Below, in pieces: positions 1 through 9,072 of a DNA stretch of 64,000 nt. The stretch covers positions 62,001 to 126,000 of the forward strand of contig NZ_KV917372.1 in assembly GCF_002019635.1 (NCBI RefSeq). The letters run 5' to 3'. This DNA is from Metabacillus halosaccharovorans. GTDB lineage: Bacteria; Bacillota; Bacilli; Bacillales; Bacillaceae. Within the stretch, counting starts at the first letter, position 1. Each line of letters starts with the position of its first letter. The notes under the pieces are model-generated. The model was not told the origin of the DNA, searched no databases, and saw only the letters and a program-made list of their open reading frames with translations. A program made the translations under genes and the position numbers.

Positions 1-989
1 TTCATGAAGAATTCTCCACTCAATTGAAAGAGACGCCAGGCAATCACTTCATTGTCTCTCATGCAGCTTATGGTTATTGGGAGGAAGCATACGATGTACA
101 TCAAATTGCTGTCTCTGGCTTAAGTCCAACAGATGAGCCTTCACAAAAAGAGTTGGAGAATATTATTGAAACAGCCGATCAATATGGGTTACACTACGTC
201 TTTTTCGAACAGAACATAACAACAAAAGTAGCGGAAGTCGTCAGAGAAGAAATTGGCGCAGAAACCCTTCGACTACATAATCTTTCAGTTTTAACAGAAG
301 ATGATATCGAGAAGGAAGAGGACTATTTCACATTAATGCGTCAAAACCTTGCTCAATTGACGACTGCATTGGCAGATTCGGCTGCTGTAGAAGTTGATGA
401 ACACGATCATGATCATAGTCACGAGCACAACCATGAATTAGACGAAGAGGCACAAAAAATCTATGATGGATATTTCGAAGATGATCAAATTAAAGATCGT
501 GACTTATCAGACTGGGACGGTGACTGGCAATCCGTCTACCCTTATTTAATCGATGGAACATTAGACGAAGTATTCGCTCATAAAGCAGAAGAGGGAGATA
601 TGACAGCTGAGGAATACAAAGAATACTATACAATCGGTTATAAAACAGCCGTGGATCGCATTATCATTGAGGGAAATACGTTTACCTTCTTTGAAGATGG
701 CGAACAGTCGTCAGGAAGCTACGTCTATGACGGCTACGAAGTGCTGACCTATGAAAAAGGAAACCGCGGAGTGCGATACATTTTCAAACTTTCTGAAGAA
801 CAGGAAGGAAAAATGCCAGCCTATATCCAGTTCAGTGATCACAGCATCGAACCAACCGATTCACATCACTATCACTTATATTGGGGAGATGACCGGGAAG
901 CACTACTTGAAGAAGTAACTAACTGGCCGACCTATTACTTCTCTGATCTAAGCGGTGAGGAAATCGCTGAAGAAATGATGATGCATTGA
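1..989 (+). CDS. adcA: Zinc ABC transporter substrate-binding lipoprotein, ZnuA-ZinT fusion (5' end outside window)
   Basis: Only the C-terminal ~328 residues are present; the frame is open to the window edge, so the start lies upstream. The visible part has the second lobe of a ZnuA/AdcA zinc-binding protein, then a His/Asp-rich run (HDHDHSHEHNHE, encoded near 400-437), then a ZinT (YodA) domain recognisable from the IYDGYFEDDQIKDRDLSDW stretch and the HHYH ligand cluster near its end. Known members sit on the outer face of the membrane and hand zinc to the ZnuBC/AdcBC permease. A strong terminator follows, so this is the last gene of its unit. Confidence 0.9.
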   Translation, partial: HEEFSTQLKETPGNHFIVSHAAYGYWEEAYDVHQIAVSGLSPTDEPSQKELENIIETADQYGLHYVFFEQNITTKVAEVVREEIGAETLRLHNLSVLTEDDIEKEEDYFTLMRQNLAQLTTALADSAAVEVDEHDHDHSHEHNHELDEEAQKIYDGYFEDDQIKDRDLSDWDGDWQSVYPYLIDGTLDEVFAHKAEEGDMTAEEYKEYYTIGYKTAVDRIIIEGNTFTFFEDGEQSSGSYVYDGYEVLTYEKGNRGVRYIFKLSEEQEGKMPAYIQFSDHSIEPTDSHHYHLYWGDDREALLEEVTNWPTYYFSDLSGEEIAEEMMMH

Positions 990-1033
990 TTAGCAACCTT
1001 TAAGATAAATCAATACAAAAACGATTTTAGTCA

Positions 1034-1073
1034 AATATCCGGTGCCCCTATCCATTGGTACCGGATATTTTTT
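1034..1073 (+). terminator. Rho-independent terminator after adcA-like gene
   Basis: Stem AATATCCGGT paired with ACCGGATATT and followed by a run of six T, 45 bases after the stop codon. Confidence 0.9.
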
Positions 1074-1137
1074 ATGAAATACGGCACTGTTGAACAGTAG
1101 GGTTGTGCTGTGCAGCAATGGTACCCCTTTTGGCAGC

Positions 1138-1345
1138 TTCTTAATTTCGTGTAAAATATTTATTAGCACCACTAAAAATGAGAAGTTAATCGTCTTAATT
1201 CCTTGATAGTACTGGGATTGAGGCTTTTTTAGTGTACAGAAACCAAGGATATGCGTTATTAACACCTCTAGAGGAATGAAACATCAGATTCTAAACATAT
1301 CTCTTTCTTCGGCATACGGGCCCGATTGTGGAAGATCTCCGTTAA
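1138..1345 (+). repeat. LR repeat copy 1 (degenerate)
   Basis: First copy of the dispersed LR family. It keeps the TTCGTGTAAAATATTTATTA segment, a decayed terminator (CGTCTTAATTCC ... GGGATTGAGGC plus T run), the GCGTTATTAACAC palindrome and the right border near GGGCCCGATTGTGGAAGATC. The 5' part with the TATAAT box and small hairpin is decayed. Confidence 0.75.
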
Positions 1346-1493
1346 GTATGCAGTAGACAACATATTGCGCAATAAATATGATGATTATGAGGTGACTTTG
1401 TGAACAATGTACTTAAGCTAACGGGCAAATTTAGTGGAAGAAGTTGGTTATTAGAGATAGAATTAATGAATAAAGAAATGGGGAGATTTGTGA

Positions 1494-1673
1494 ATGAATA
1501 ATTGGTGGTACAGTTTTTACTTCTTGATTTTAGGTGTCATTGCTTTTTTTACAGGAGAAATTATAACCTTTATAATGCTAGGCTTTATATTATTAAGCCT
1601 AAATAATATAAACAACACACTGAAAAAGATATACAAAGTTAATCAGCAAGATAAATTAGATTCAGAAGATTAG
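1494..1673 (+). CDS. Small membrane protein, 59 aa
   Basis: ATG at 1494 follows a GGGGAG ribosome binding site by about eight bases. The product starts MNNWWYSFYFL, has two hydrophobic stretches separated by a short TGE turn (roughly residues 8-19 and 23-35), and ends in a hydrophilic tail rich in N, K, Q and D. I do not recognise a family. Small membrane proteins or their relics of similar build occur elsewhere in the window (17338, 44062, 47350, 62970). Codon use and the good SD favour a real gene. Confidence 0.6.
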   Translation: MNNWWYSFYFLILGVIAFFTGEIITFIMLGFILLSLNNINNTLKKIYKVNQQDKLDSED

Positions 1674-1926
1674 TTATTCTTATTGAAGTAACAGGGGCTT
1701 TTTTATAAAAAGGAACGCTCTTTTCGGTATCTAATTAAAAGGAAGTAAATGTTATTATTATATTAAAGATGGTTGCTCTTCTATTATAGTCGGAGAAAGC
1801 TTTGCTACAATATTAAAAAAGGTAAACTTTGGAGGCACACCACTGCAATAAGACTTATAACGAAATTAAGATCTTGATATATCCCGTCAAGGACATAGTA
1901 TAAAACTAATAAAGGAGTTGTATAAA

Positions 1927-2595
1927 ATGGATGGAAAAAAAGATACAGTAATAAAACGCTCTTCAAAAGCAGTAAACATTCTATCTCAGATCAATAGTGA
2001 AACTAAGCTAGGCGACTTACGAAAAATCGCGAAAGACATTAAAAAAGATCACGAACTAGCTATGGAACTTTGGTCAACCAAAGAGTTTTTGCCCAGACTA
2101 TTAGCAATCTTAATTATGGACAAAAAACTTCTTTCACTAGATGTGCTAAATAAGCTTGATAAGGATATGCAGACTCACACTTTTGTTGAGCGAAATAACT
2201 TAATGGATTGGTTAATGGCTAATCAGCTTACCAAAGACAAGAAAAAAATTGCATTGATGGAGTCATGGGAAAATAGTCCTTCTGCTCTTCAAAGGCGAAC
2301 TTTCTGGTATTATCAAGCGCGATTGAGATGGACAGGAAAAACACCACCTGATAACACCGCAGACTTGCTATCTGCATTAGAAGCTAATATTACGCAGGAA
2401 GAACCGGAAGTTCAATGGGCCATGAATTTCACCGCAGGCTGGATCGGCGTTTATGATGAAAAGAATCGTGCACGTTGTATTAAACTTGGTGAGAAAACGG
2501 GTCTTTACAAAGATGAAATAGTAGCAAAAGGATGTACTCCCAGCTATTTGCCGGAGTTCATTTCGATTGAAGTAAACAAACGACAGAATAATTAG
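1927..2595 (+). CDS. DNA alkylation repair protein, AlkD-like HEAT-repeat family
   Basis: About 222 residues, mostly helical with HEAT-like repeats, as in the AlkC/AlkD family of glycosylases that remove alkylated bases without base flipping. Family-like features include the FVERNNLMDWLMANQL segment, the RRTFWYYQARLRWTG stretch and the QWAMNFTAGWIGVYD segment. The TTG at 1918 touches the AAAGGAG site, so the ATG at 1927 is the better start. No partner gene adjoins it. Substrate range cannot be told from sequence. Confidence 0.8.
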   Translation: MDGKKDTVIKRSSKAVNILSQINSETKLGDLRKIAKDIKKDHELAMELWSTKEFLPRLLAILIMDKKLLSLDVLNKLDKDMQTHTFVERNNLMDWLMANQLTKDKKKIALMESWENSPSALQRRTFWYYQARLRWTGKTPPDNTADLLSALEANITQEEPEVQWAMNFTAGWIGVYDEKNRARCIKLGEKTGLYKDEIVAKGCTPSYLPEFISIEVNKRQNN

Positions 2596-2624
2596 TTACC
2601 TCTGAAAAATTTATTAGTGTTTAA

Positions 2625-2807
2625 TGCAATAAATATAGGAATTCAAAGCCTCAATATGAAAATTGTAATAGGCTAGGACCGAAAAACGGAGAACCTCAAC
2701 TTTATAATTATTATGGGTACTATACCTTTTTTCATCTGTGCGGTAATGATAAGGATAAAATCAATTACGAGGGAGATAAATGGTGCTTTTTTATACCTTT
2801 AAAATGA
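2625..2807 (+). pseudogene. C-terminal coding relic, no start codon
   Basis: A 60-codon open frame without a usable start codon. It encodes an aromatic-rich tail (YNYYGYYTFFHLCG ... KWCFFIPLK) and ends in TGA. It reads like the 3' end of a lost gene; the family is not recognised. Confidence 0.3.
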
Positions 2808-2945
2808 GGATAGATATTATATATACTTAATAATAAAGACTTTTTTCAGAAATGATTAAAGATTTTTAAATAATTACCAAGATTTTGGAAAAAATATCTT
2901 TGATATGGTGATAATTAGAGGAATTCTTATAGAAGGAACTAGATA

Positions 2946-3503
2946 ATGATTATTCCAAAAGAAGCTGCAAAAAAAATAGATGATGTTTATAAGGAGTTAG
3001 TCAAGGCTGATCAAAAAGATCATGATATTTGGTTTGAATATGTGTTTTTATCTTGGCAATGGTGGTTTTGTATCATACTCTCAATTATTCCCTGGATTTT
3101 ATGGTGGAAATATAGAAAAAAGGAGTCTACACATCGTTTATTATCCGGGGCATTTTTTATCATGTTCATTTCAATATTTCTAGATTCTTTTGGAGCAGAA
3201 TTGGGGTATTGGGATTACCGATATGAACCACTGCCTTTCTTGCCATCTTTCGTACCTTGGGATCTAAGTCTTCTTCCTATTACTTTTCTAATTTTTGTTC
3301 AAATAAAGCCAAATATTTCCCCGATTTTAAAAGCGGTTCTCTACGCATTTTTTTGCTCTTTTGTAGGGGAACCTTTTTTTGAATGGCTTGGATTTTATCA
3401 ATCATTAAAATGGAACCATCTGTATTCATTTCCTATTCATATTATAATATTTCTAATTGGGTATTTCCTTGTTAATGGAAAGAATTTTGAGGCATTAAAA
3501 TAA
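2946..3503 (+). CDS. CBO0543 family multi-pass membrane protein
   Basis: 185 residues: a short amphipathic N-terminus, a WQWWF motif at the start of the first membrane segment, about five hydrophobic segments, and the family-like LYSFPIHI segment near the C-terminus. It matches the CBO0543 family common in Bacillaceae, whose function is unknown. A GAAGGA site lies 8-9 bases before the ATG. The same family occurs at 17921, 24772 and 49230; the closest in build is 49230, with FQWW and IYSFPIYI. Confidence 0.8.
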   Translation: MIIPKEAAKKIDDVYKELVKADQKDHDIWFEYVFLSWQWWFCIILSIIPWILWWKYRKKESTHRLLSGAFFIMFISIFLDSFGAELGYWDYRYEPLPFLPSFVPWDLSLLPITFLIFVQIKPNISPILKAVLYAFFCSFVGEPFFEWLGFYQSLKWNHLYSFPIHIIIFLIGYFLVNGKNFEALK

Positions 3504-3587
3504 AGATGAAGCAATAATTATTTTTTCCATCGATTTAATAGGAAGGTATCTGTTTTTTTTACTTTAAAAAGGGAGAGAGTTTGAAAG

Positions 3588-3628
3588 AAACAATAACCCA
3601 ATTAATTTGAGTTATTGTTTTTCTTTTT
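3588..3628 (+). terminator. Rho-independent terminator
   Basis: AAACAATAAC pairs with GTTATTGTTT, followed by TTCTTTTT. Confidence 0.85.
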
Positions 3629-3629
3629 A

Positions 3630-4020
3630 TTCTCAATGTTTTTCCAAAAATAGTATAAAATCCAAGCCGCTATTATTGCGAATGTAGAGAAGCCTTTTTG
3701 TCTGATGGTAGGTAGATGAACAATATAATGCTAATGATAAGAAATGGAGGCATAATTAATAAATATTTCCTTCTGTCAATGTTCATTAGGCTTGCTCCTT
3801 ACACTTTCATTTTGACTATATATTACGATGAAAAACAAAAAAGGTTTCAAGCTATTTCTTTAGATTCAATATATTTCAAAGGTTTAAAATTCAGTGATAG
3901 AGGTCTAAAGTAAACGGTCGTTCTAGTATAATAGTTGTGTGAATTCTTTGAATTATGGTAAACTTCCAAAGTGAATTATAGGTCTTAGATGACTCAATAA
4001 CTACTTGGAGTGATAACATA
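3630..4020. other. Gene-free stretch
   Basis: No convincing gene. A 65-codon ORF at 3716 lacks family resemblance. The GGAG at 4008 is the ribosome binding site of the following gene. Confidence 0.4.
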
Positions 4021-4668
4021 ATGTTGATAGCACCATCCATTTTGTCTGCGGATTTTGGACAATTAAAAAACGAATTAGAAAAAGTGAAAAATGCGGGAGC
4101 AGACTTATTGCATATAGATATAATGGACGGGCAATTTGTACCCAATATTAGTCTCGGTATACCAGTTATGGAGGCTATTACTACTTATTCTGATTTACCT
4201 AAAGATGTACACCTTATGATAAATAATCCAGAGAACTTTATAAAAAAGTTTATTGAATTAGGGGCAGACTATGTAACGGTTCATCCAGAGTCAACCGACC
4301 AACTTGATTATTGTTTGGAAATAATCAAGTCTAATGGAGCTAAGGCTGGCATCGCCTTAAACCCAGAAACTAGTTTCGAAGTCGTCCTACCCTATATACA
4401 TGATATTGATTTATTACTATTTATGACGATAAACCCAGGGTTCGGTGGGCAAAAATTTATACATAGTGTAGTAGAAAAAATGAGCGAAGCGAACAGATAC
4501 AGAGAGTTCCACAATTTAACTGACTTATTCTTTGAAGTAGATGGAGGAATAAACGAATATACAGCAAAAATATGTATAGAAAATAAAATTGACATTTTAG
4601 TTTCTGGTTCAACTATTTTTGAATCTAATGATATAAATAGAACAATTAATACCCTTAGAAATTCATGA
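4021..4668 (+). CDS. rpe: Ribulose-phosphate 3-epimerase
   Basis: 215 residues, the normal length for this TIM-barrel enzyme, which interconverts ribulose 5-phosphate and xylulose 5-phosphate. Visible signatures in order: APSILSADF at the start, HIDIMDGQFVPN with metal-binding His and catalytic Asp, VHLMI with the second metal His, NPGFGGQ phosphate loop, and FEVDGGI with the second catalytic Asp. It is not next to prpC/prkC/rsgA, where the housekeeping copy sits in B. subtilis, so it may be an extra paralogue. A terminator follows. Confidence 0.93.
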   Translation: MLIAPSILSADFGQLKNELEKVKNAGADLLHIDIMDGQFVPNISLGIPVMEAITTYSDLPKDVHLMINNPENFIKKFIELGADYVTVHPESTDQLDYCLEIIKSNGAKAGIALNPETSFEVVLPYIHDIDLLLFMTINPGFGGQKFIHSVVEKMSEANRYREFHNLTDLFFEVDGGINEYTAKICIENKIDILVSGSTIFESNDINRTINTLRNS

Positions 4669-4680
4669 TGCTATGGGAAT

Positions 4681-4711
4681 AAAAAAGCGGTTAATAAGAC
4701 TGCTTTTTTTG
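4681..4711 (+). terminator. Terminator after rpe
   Basis: AAAAAAGCGGT pairs with ACTGCTTTTTTT around a short loop, 13 bases after the stop. Confidence 0.85.
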
Positions 4712-4816
4712 TGTTTGAAATGGCTAAAAAGACATTTGGTTGAGGAAGAGGTGTAAATAAAATGATGTCGAATACATATTTATTGTGAAATTTGCTGGGA
4801 CTTTGGAGGAGACATT

Positions 4817-5236
4817 TTGACAAAATATAAGATTGATTATAATACTCCCACATTGGAAGAATACAAGTATTTGTGTGAGTCTGTGGGATGGACTAATTAT
4901 ATGAATTTTGAAGTGGTGGAAACCTCATTAAGAAATTCTATTCACTGCATCACAGTCAAAGAAAATGACCAAATTGTAGGTATGGGGAGAATTGTTGGCG
5001 ATGGGGCAATTTATTTCTATATCCAAGATATAATGGTTCATCCAGATTATCAGAAAAATGGGATTGGAAATGTAATAATGAATACTTTGGTTGAATACTT
5101 AAATACAAATGCCCCAGATAAAGCGTTTGTTGGTTTGTTTGCATCCGAAGGTACAGAAACGTTTTATGAGAAATTTAATTTTAAAGATTTTACCCCCAAT
5201 ATGACAGGAATGTTTACTGTAATTACAACAAAATAG
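4817..5236 (+). CDS. GNAT family N-acetyltransferase
   Basis: 139 residues. The core GNAT fold shows a VGMGRIVGDG beta turn, then IQDIMVHPDYQKNGIGNVIM, which is motif A with the acetyl-CoA loop Q-x-x-G-I-G. The TTG start at 4817 is chosen because a GGAGGAG site lies eight bases upstream. The acceptor is unknown. Confidence 0.88.
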   Translation: MTKYKIDYNTPTLEEYKYLCESVGWTNYMNFEVVETSLRNSIHCITVKENDQIVGMGRIVGDGAIYFYIQDIMVHPDYQKNGIGNVIMNTLVEYLNTNAPDKAFVGLFASEGTETFYEKFNFKDFTPNMTGMFTVITTK

Positions 5237-5240
5237 ATAT

Positions 5241-5313
5241 TAATCTTAGGCAATCAAGCGCCATTCTTAAATTAGCATGTGCGCTCTTTCTCATGTTAAT
5301 GGCAGATTGGAGA
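5241..5313 (+). repeat. SR repeat / terminator
   Basis: SR family copy: inner stem AGCGC ... GCGCT followed by CTTTCT, outer segments CAATCAAGCGC and GGCAGATTGGAGAT. It probably terminates the preceding GNAT gene. Confidence 0.65.
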
Positions 5314-5398
5314 TTTATTAGTGTGAAAATACCGTAAAACTGAAATGATCATAGTAAAAGAGACATTTTTTGAATTACTATATGAGGGAGAATTTAAC

Positions 5399-6256
5399 TT
5401 GTTATATTATGTAATTGATTCTTTTACAGAAACGAAATTTGGTGGGAATCCAGCAGGCGTAGTAATCCATGAAAATTTAGACGAAGTGTTTATGCAGAAA
5501 TTTTCTGCAGAAGTTCGCTTTTCAGAAACAGCATTTATTAAAAAAATAGACGATAAAAAGTTTGAAATAAAGTTTTTTACACCAACTTCACAGGTAGAAC
5601 TTTGCGGACATGCTACTATTGCTTCCTTTAAAGCCCTATTGGACAGCCAGGCTATTGAAGATAACAATACATATTTTATGAAAACACTCGCTGGTTTACT
5701 CTCCGTTGAGGTGAATCAATCATTTATAATGATGGAGCAGGCTAAACCTAAATTAGGAAAAATATTTGATGATTATGATTATTTGTCTGACCTTTTTAAT
5801 ATTGATAAAAACCAAATAGGGAGTTTGAATTTCAATCTATTACCTCAAGCTGCAAGCACTGGTCTTTGGGATATAATGCTTCCAATAAAAACAAAGGATG
5901 CTTTGTATGCTTTAAATCCTGATTTTAAAGCACTTGCTGAATATACAAAGATCAATACAGTGGGTGGTGTCCATGCATTTACGCTTGACACAAAAGAAGG
6001 AATAGCAGAAAGTAGAAACTTTTGCCCACTCTATGGTATTGATGAGGAAGCCGCAACAGGTACTTCGAATGGGGCTTTAACATATTATCTCTTTTATAAC
6101 CACGTATTAAATAAATATAATCAAGAGTACTCTTTCCTTCAAGGGTATAGTATGGGCAGACCTTCTACTATCATTACAAAATTAGTGAATAAAAATAATC
6201 CAAGAGTTATGGTAGGTGGGAATGGAATTATATTAACAAAAGGTAAGTTATACTAA
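5399..6256 (+). CDS. PhzF family isomerase/epimerase
   Basis: 285 residues from the TTG at 5399, which follows a GAGGGA site; an ATG at 5345 would add 18 residues without a binding site. PhzF features: N-terminal YYVIDSFTETKFGGNPAGVV, with the catalytic Glu expected in the FSETAF segment, then ELCGHATIAS and the C-terminal half with EEAATGTSNGALTYYL. The fold is diaminopimelate-epimerase-like. The family handles varied small acids, and there is no phenazine cluster here. Confidence 0.88.
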   Translation: MLYYVIDSFTETKFGGNPAGVVIHENLDEVFMQKFSAEVRFSETAFIKKIDDKKFEIKFFTPTSQVELCGHATIASFKALLDSQAIEDNNTYFMKTLAGLLSVEVNQSFIMMEQAKPKLGKIFDDYDYLSDLFNIDKNQIGSLNFNLLPQAASTGLWDIMLPIKTKDALYALNPDFKALAEYTKINTVGGVHAFTLDTKEGIAESRNFCPLYGIDEEAATGTSNGALTYYLFYNHVLNKYNQEYSFLQGYSMGRPSTIITKLVNKNNPRVMVGGNGIILTKGKLY

Positions 6257-6499
6257 GCATCATTTTTATATACCAAGTAAAAATCAAGCCAAATCATTCC
6301 TTAGCAAAAAAAGCTTACATTGCTAAAATATAAAAAACAAAATATTAATTTGATGACAAGAAGTGATAGATTGGTAAAGGGAGATGCTCAAAGAAAAATG
6401 ATCTACTAGAATAGGGTGCTTTTCTAAAAAGTAGTGATTGTGAAGGTTTGAACTTTAACAATTAGATGCTTTAGTTCAATAGATCTTACACAAACATTT

Positions 6500-6530
6500 G
6501 CATTACCATAACATTGGTAATGCTTCTTTT
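6500..6530 (+). terminator. Hairpin, probable terminator before mph
   Basis: GCATTACCA and TGGTAATGC form a near-perfect stem with a short loop, followed by TTCTTTT. Confidence 0.6.
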
Positions 6531-6564
6531 AAATAAATTAGGAATTTTTTCTAAATGTTAATGG

Positions 6565-6712
6565 TATAATTTTACATAGTTAATCGCATGAGAATAATTC
6601 GCAGCAAATCCGAAATAAGATTTTCGTTCATTATTATTGAACAATTACACTAATAAAATATGGTTAATAATTGATTTTGACAGCAACAAAAAAGTAAAGG
6701 ATTTTGTTGTTG
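6565..6712 (+). promoter_or_regulatory. Promoter and structured leader of the macrolide phosphotransferase gene
   Basis: A perfect TATAAT lies at 6565-6570, with only a weak -35. About 170 bases of leader follow before the gene. It contains a short ORF (6588-6653) and an 11-bp hairpin, CAGCAACAAAA (6681-6691) with TTTTGTTGTTG (6702-6712), just before the ribosome binding site. This layout suits leader-peptide control of a macrolide resistance gene. Confidence 0.4.
6588..6653 (+). CDS. Candidate 21-residue leader peptide for macrolide induction
   Basis: ATG at 6588, 21 codons, ending with tandem TAA TAA. The peptide begins MRIIRSKSEIRFSF and contains R-S-K, which fits the Arg/Lys-x-Arg/Lys pattern at which macrolide-bound ribosomes are known to stall. 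No clear SD is present, and the expected transcript start is only about 11 bases upstream, so translation is uncertain. Position and motif are suggestive, not proof. Confidence 0.35.
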   Translation: MRIIRSKSEIRFSFIIIEQLH

Positions 6713-6738
6713 GGGAAATTTGAGCAGGAAGTGATAAA

Positions 6739-7641
6739 ATGAGTAACTCGAAAAAAACAGTTTTAGAGATTGCTGCTAGACAGGGGCTGTTCCTAAATCC
6801 TGATTCTTTAGAATTTAATGAATCAGGTCTGGACTTTCAGGTTGTATTCGGGGTTGATCAGCAAGAAAAAGAATGGGTACTACGATTACCAAGACGTGAA
6901 GATGTTATGCCAAGAACAAAGGAAGAGAAAAAAGCATTAGATTTGGTAGCTGAGCACATTATTGTTTTTGAGGCACCATATTGGTCAATTTATACAAACG
7001 AGTTAATTGCTTATAAAAAGTTAACTGGAGTTCCTTCGGGTACGATTGATCACGAGATTCAAAATTACGTGTGGGTACTTGATATAAACAATGTGCCAGA
7101 TTGTTTTTTCAAAACACTTGGAAAAGCACTTGCAGCTTTGCATAATGTTCCTATAGAAAAGGCGAAGGCTGTTGGGTTAACTGTTCATACATCTGAAGAA
7201 GCAAGACAATCAATGAAAGAAAGAATGAATGCTGTGAGAAATAAAATTGGAGTAGGAGATTCGCTGTGGGCCAGATGGCAGTCATGGATAAGTAATGATG
7301 AAATGTGGCCAAAGAAAACAGGACTCATTCACGGTGATGTTCATGCAGGTCATATATTGATTGATCAAGCAGGAAACGTAACTGGTTTGATTGATTGGAC
7401 TGAAGCAAAGGTGTCTGATGTATCGAATGATTTTGTCGTACTTTATAGGACATTTGGTGAAGAAGGTCTCGAATTGTTAATCAATGCCTATAAAGAAGCA
7501 GGGGGATATGTATGGCCCAAAATGAAAGAGCACATCATTGAATTAGAAGCTGCATATCCTGTTGCAATCGCAGAATTTGCATTTGTATCTGGTAGTGAAG
7601 AGTACTTGAATATGGCAAAACAAGCTTTAAAACTAACATAA
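6739..7641 (+). CDS. mph: Macrolide 2'-phosphotransferase (Mph family)
   Basis: 300 residues, the usual Mph length. It should transfer phosphate from a nucleotide, typically GTP in Mph enzymes, to the 2'-OH of the macrolide sugar. Kinase-fold landmarks: QVVFGVDQQ and WVLRLPRR in the N-lobe, the Brenner motif [12 protein letters not shown], and [10 protein letters not shown] with the metal-binding Asp. [10 protein letters not shown] is typical of Mph proteins. An AGGAAG site precedes the ATG. Chromosomal mph genes are known in Bacillus. Confidence 0.9.
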   Translation: MSNSKKTVLEIAARQGLFLNPDSLEFNESGLDFQVVFGVDQQEKEWVLRLPRREDVMPRTKEEKKALDLVAEHIIVFEAPYWSIYTNELIAYKKLTGVPSGTIDHEIQNYVWVLDINNVPDCFFKTLGKALAALHNVPIEKAKAVGLTVHTSEEARQSMKERMNAVRNKIGVGDSLWARWQSWISNDEMWPKKTGLIHGDVHAGHILIDQAGNVTGLIDWTEAKVSDVSNDFVVLYRTFGEEGLELLINAYKEAGGYVWPKMKEHIIELEAAYPVAIAEFAFVSGSEEYLNMAKQALKLT

Positions 7642-7709
7642 GGAAAAGTTATGACCAACTAAGGGTAATTTAGATATTATAATTCAATTAAGAAAGTGAT
7701 ATCAATAAA

Positions 7710-7790
7710 GGACCATCAATAATAGAAGCACCATTCTGGAATAGGAAAGGTGCTTATTTCTGTGTAGGTCCAGATTAATCTTGTAATTGA
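7710..7790 (+). repeat. SR repeat / terminator after mph
   Basis: AAGCACC pairs with GGTGCTT around an ATTCTGGAATAGG loop; the right border GGTCCAGATTAATCTTG resembles the SR consensus GGCCAGATTGTTGAA. Confidence 0.6.
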
Positions 7791-7912
7791 GAAATAAAAG
7801 TTTGAAATGTTCAACTTGCAAGGTCGTTTAATAAGTATGATGGAGAATTAATGAAACTTTTATTTTTTATACCCGTATAATTATTAAGGCCTTATAGAGT
7901 GGAGGTGTCATT

Positions 7913-8236
7913 TTGGAAACCAATGTCCAAACGTCTCGAAACGTTAAAATTGTAACCAAAAAAGAAATAATTATGAGAAAATTACTGAATATAATAGGTA
8001 TGTTCATTTTTTGTGGTTTAGCATTAAGTAATGTGACAAATCCACTCCCATCGAATGATGACACCAAAGAGTTTTTGCTTTTTATTGGTGGAAGTGCAAG
8101 TATCTATTACCTTTTAGTGAACATCTATTTCATAGGACAGATAGGTAGAAAGATTGTTATTACAATTCTTATTTTTTTAGGTTGCTTTAGTATATTTATG
8201 GCTTTTTATCTTGCAAATAATTCAATACCACACTAA
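7913..8236 (+). CDS. Small membrane protein, 107 aa
   Basis: TTG at 7913 lies six bases after a GGAGGTG site. An internal ATG at 7973 would give 87 residues but lacks a good site. The product has about three hydrophobic segments (LLNIIGMFIFCGLAL, LLFIGGSASIYYLLV and IVITILIFLGCFSIF). No family recognised. Confidence 0.55.
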   Translation: METNVQTSRNVKIVTKKEIIMRKLLNIIGMFIFCGLALSNVTNPLPSNDDTKEFLLFIGGSASIYYLLVNIYFIGQIGRKIVITILIFLGCFSIFMAFYLANNSIPH

Positions 8237-8317
8237 TGAACTAAACTATATTGAATTCTTATCATTGTTAAAGTAACGGAAGCTTATTTGCAATAGTGAA
8301 CTTCAAATCTAAGCGGG

Positions 8318-8424
8318 AGTGTTGACGTTCAAATTCACATGATATCTAACTAGACTAAGCTAAACACTTATCCAATTGGATATAAAAGTGAACAGTTTAA
8401 AGAAATTCCCTATTTAGTTTAGTT
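8318..8424 (+). repeat. LR repeat copy 2 (5' half only)
   Basis: Carries the ATCTAACTAGACTAAGC segment, TTGGATATAAAAGTGAACAG (a TATAAT box changed to TATAAA) and the start of the hairpin region. The terminator half is missing. Confidence 0.7.
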
Positions 8425-8507
8425 TATTTATTAATATTGTATTATAATTGATTGTAAAGTATTGTTTAAGCTTATAAATTATTTTTAACGATAAAGGAGA
8501 TATCTCA

Positions 8508-8720
8508 ATGTCAAATCATGAAAATAATAACGAACAAAATACACAACCAACAGAAAAGAAGAAGGTTAGCTTACAGGAGTTAATGAAACAACAACTTGCA
8601 AATAAAAAACAAGCTCAACAAAATGGAAAACAAGCAAATAAAGGATTAGCTCAAAATCAAAAGATGAAAAGCCAGCAAGCCAAAAAAACTAGTAATACAC
8701 GTAGGAAAATGGGGAGCTAA
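8508..8720 (+). CDS. Small hydrophilic Gln/Lys/Asn-rich protein, 70 aa
   Basis: An AAAGGAGAT site precedes the ATG. The product is strongly charged and low in complexity (KKVSLQELMKQQLANKK, then repeated KQAQQNGKQ-like segments) with no hydrophobic core, so it is probably a disordered cytoplasmic protein. Function unknown. A clear terminator follows, supporting a real monocistronic gene. Confidence 0.65.
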   Translation: MSNHENNNEQNTQPTEKKKVSLQELMKQQLANKKQAQQNGKQANKGLAQNQKMKSQQAKKTSNTRRKMGS

Positions 8721-8738
8721 TAAGAATATATTGGATCA

Positions 8739-8778
8739 AAAACACCGTATTGATGTTACAATCTACACGGTGTTTTTT
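8739..8778 (+). terminator. Rho-independent terminator
   Basis: AAACACCGT pairs with ACGGTGTTT and runs into TTTTT. Confidence 0.88.
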
Positions 8779-8918
8779 ATTTTTTAAAGATTACTCAAGG
8801 TAAAGTGTTTTACTATACATAATTATGAAATGGAAAAAGGAATTTAATGAAATTAGTAGAAATATGATATGAATAGTGATTTATATCAAGGTGTAAACGC
8901 GATCAAATGGTGGCACGA

Positions 8919-9050
8919 ATGAAAATGTATTTAACAGATGAACCAACGACAGAAGTTTTTGAATCAGATACCTACGCAATTATGTATACGAGTGGAACTA
9001 CAGGTCGACCAAAAGGGGTAAAATGTTATATGACATACCCGAAAACCTAA
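8919..9050 (+). pseudogene. Fragment of an AMP-binding (acyl-CoA synthetase-type) gene
   Basis: A 43-codon fragment carries the hallmark adenylation motif YTSGTTGRPKGV (P-loop-like motif A5 of ANL enzymes) preceded by EPTTEVFESDTYAIM. Everything else of the ~500-residue enzyme is absent. The downstream VOC gene starts 22 bases later. Confidence 0.75.
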
Positions 9051-9072
9051 TTTCACATAAGGAGATAAGATT

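Noticed and set aside
990-1265. Minus-strand ORF of 91 codons
   Set aside because: It runs through a terminator and an LR repeat; its coding look is due to the repeat.
3716-3913. 65-codon plus-strand ORF
   Set aside because: Weak binding site, no family resemblance, ends just before the promoter region of rpe.
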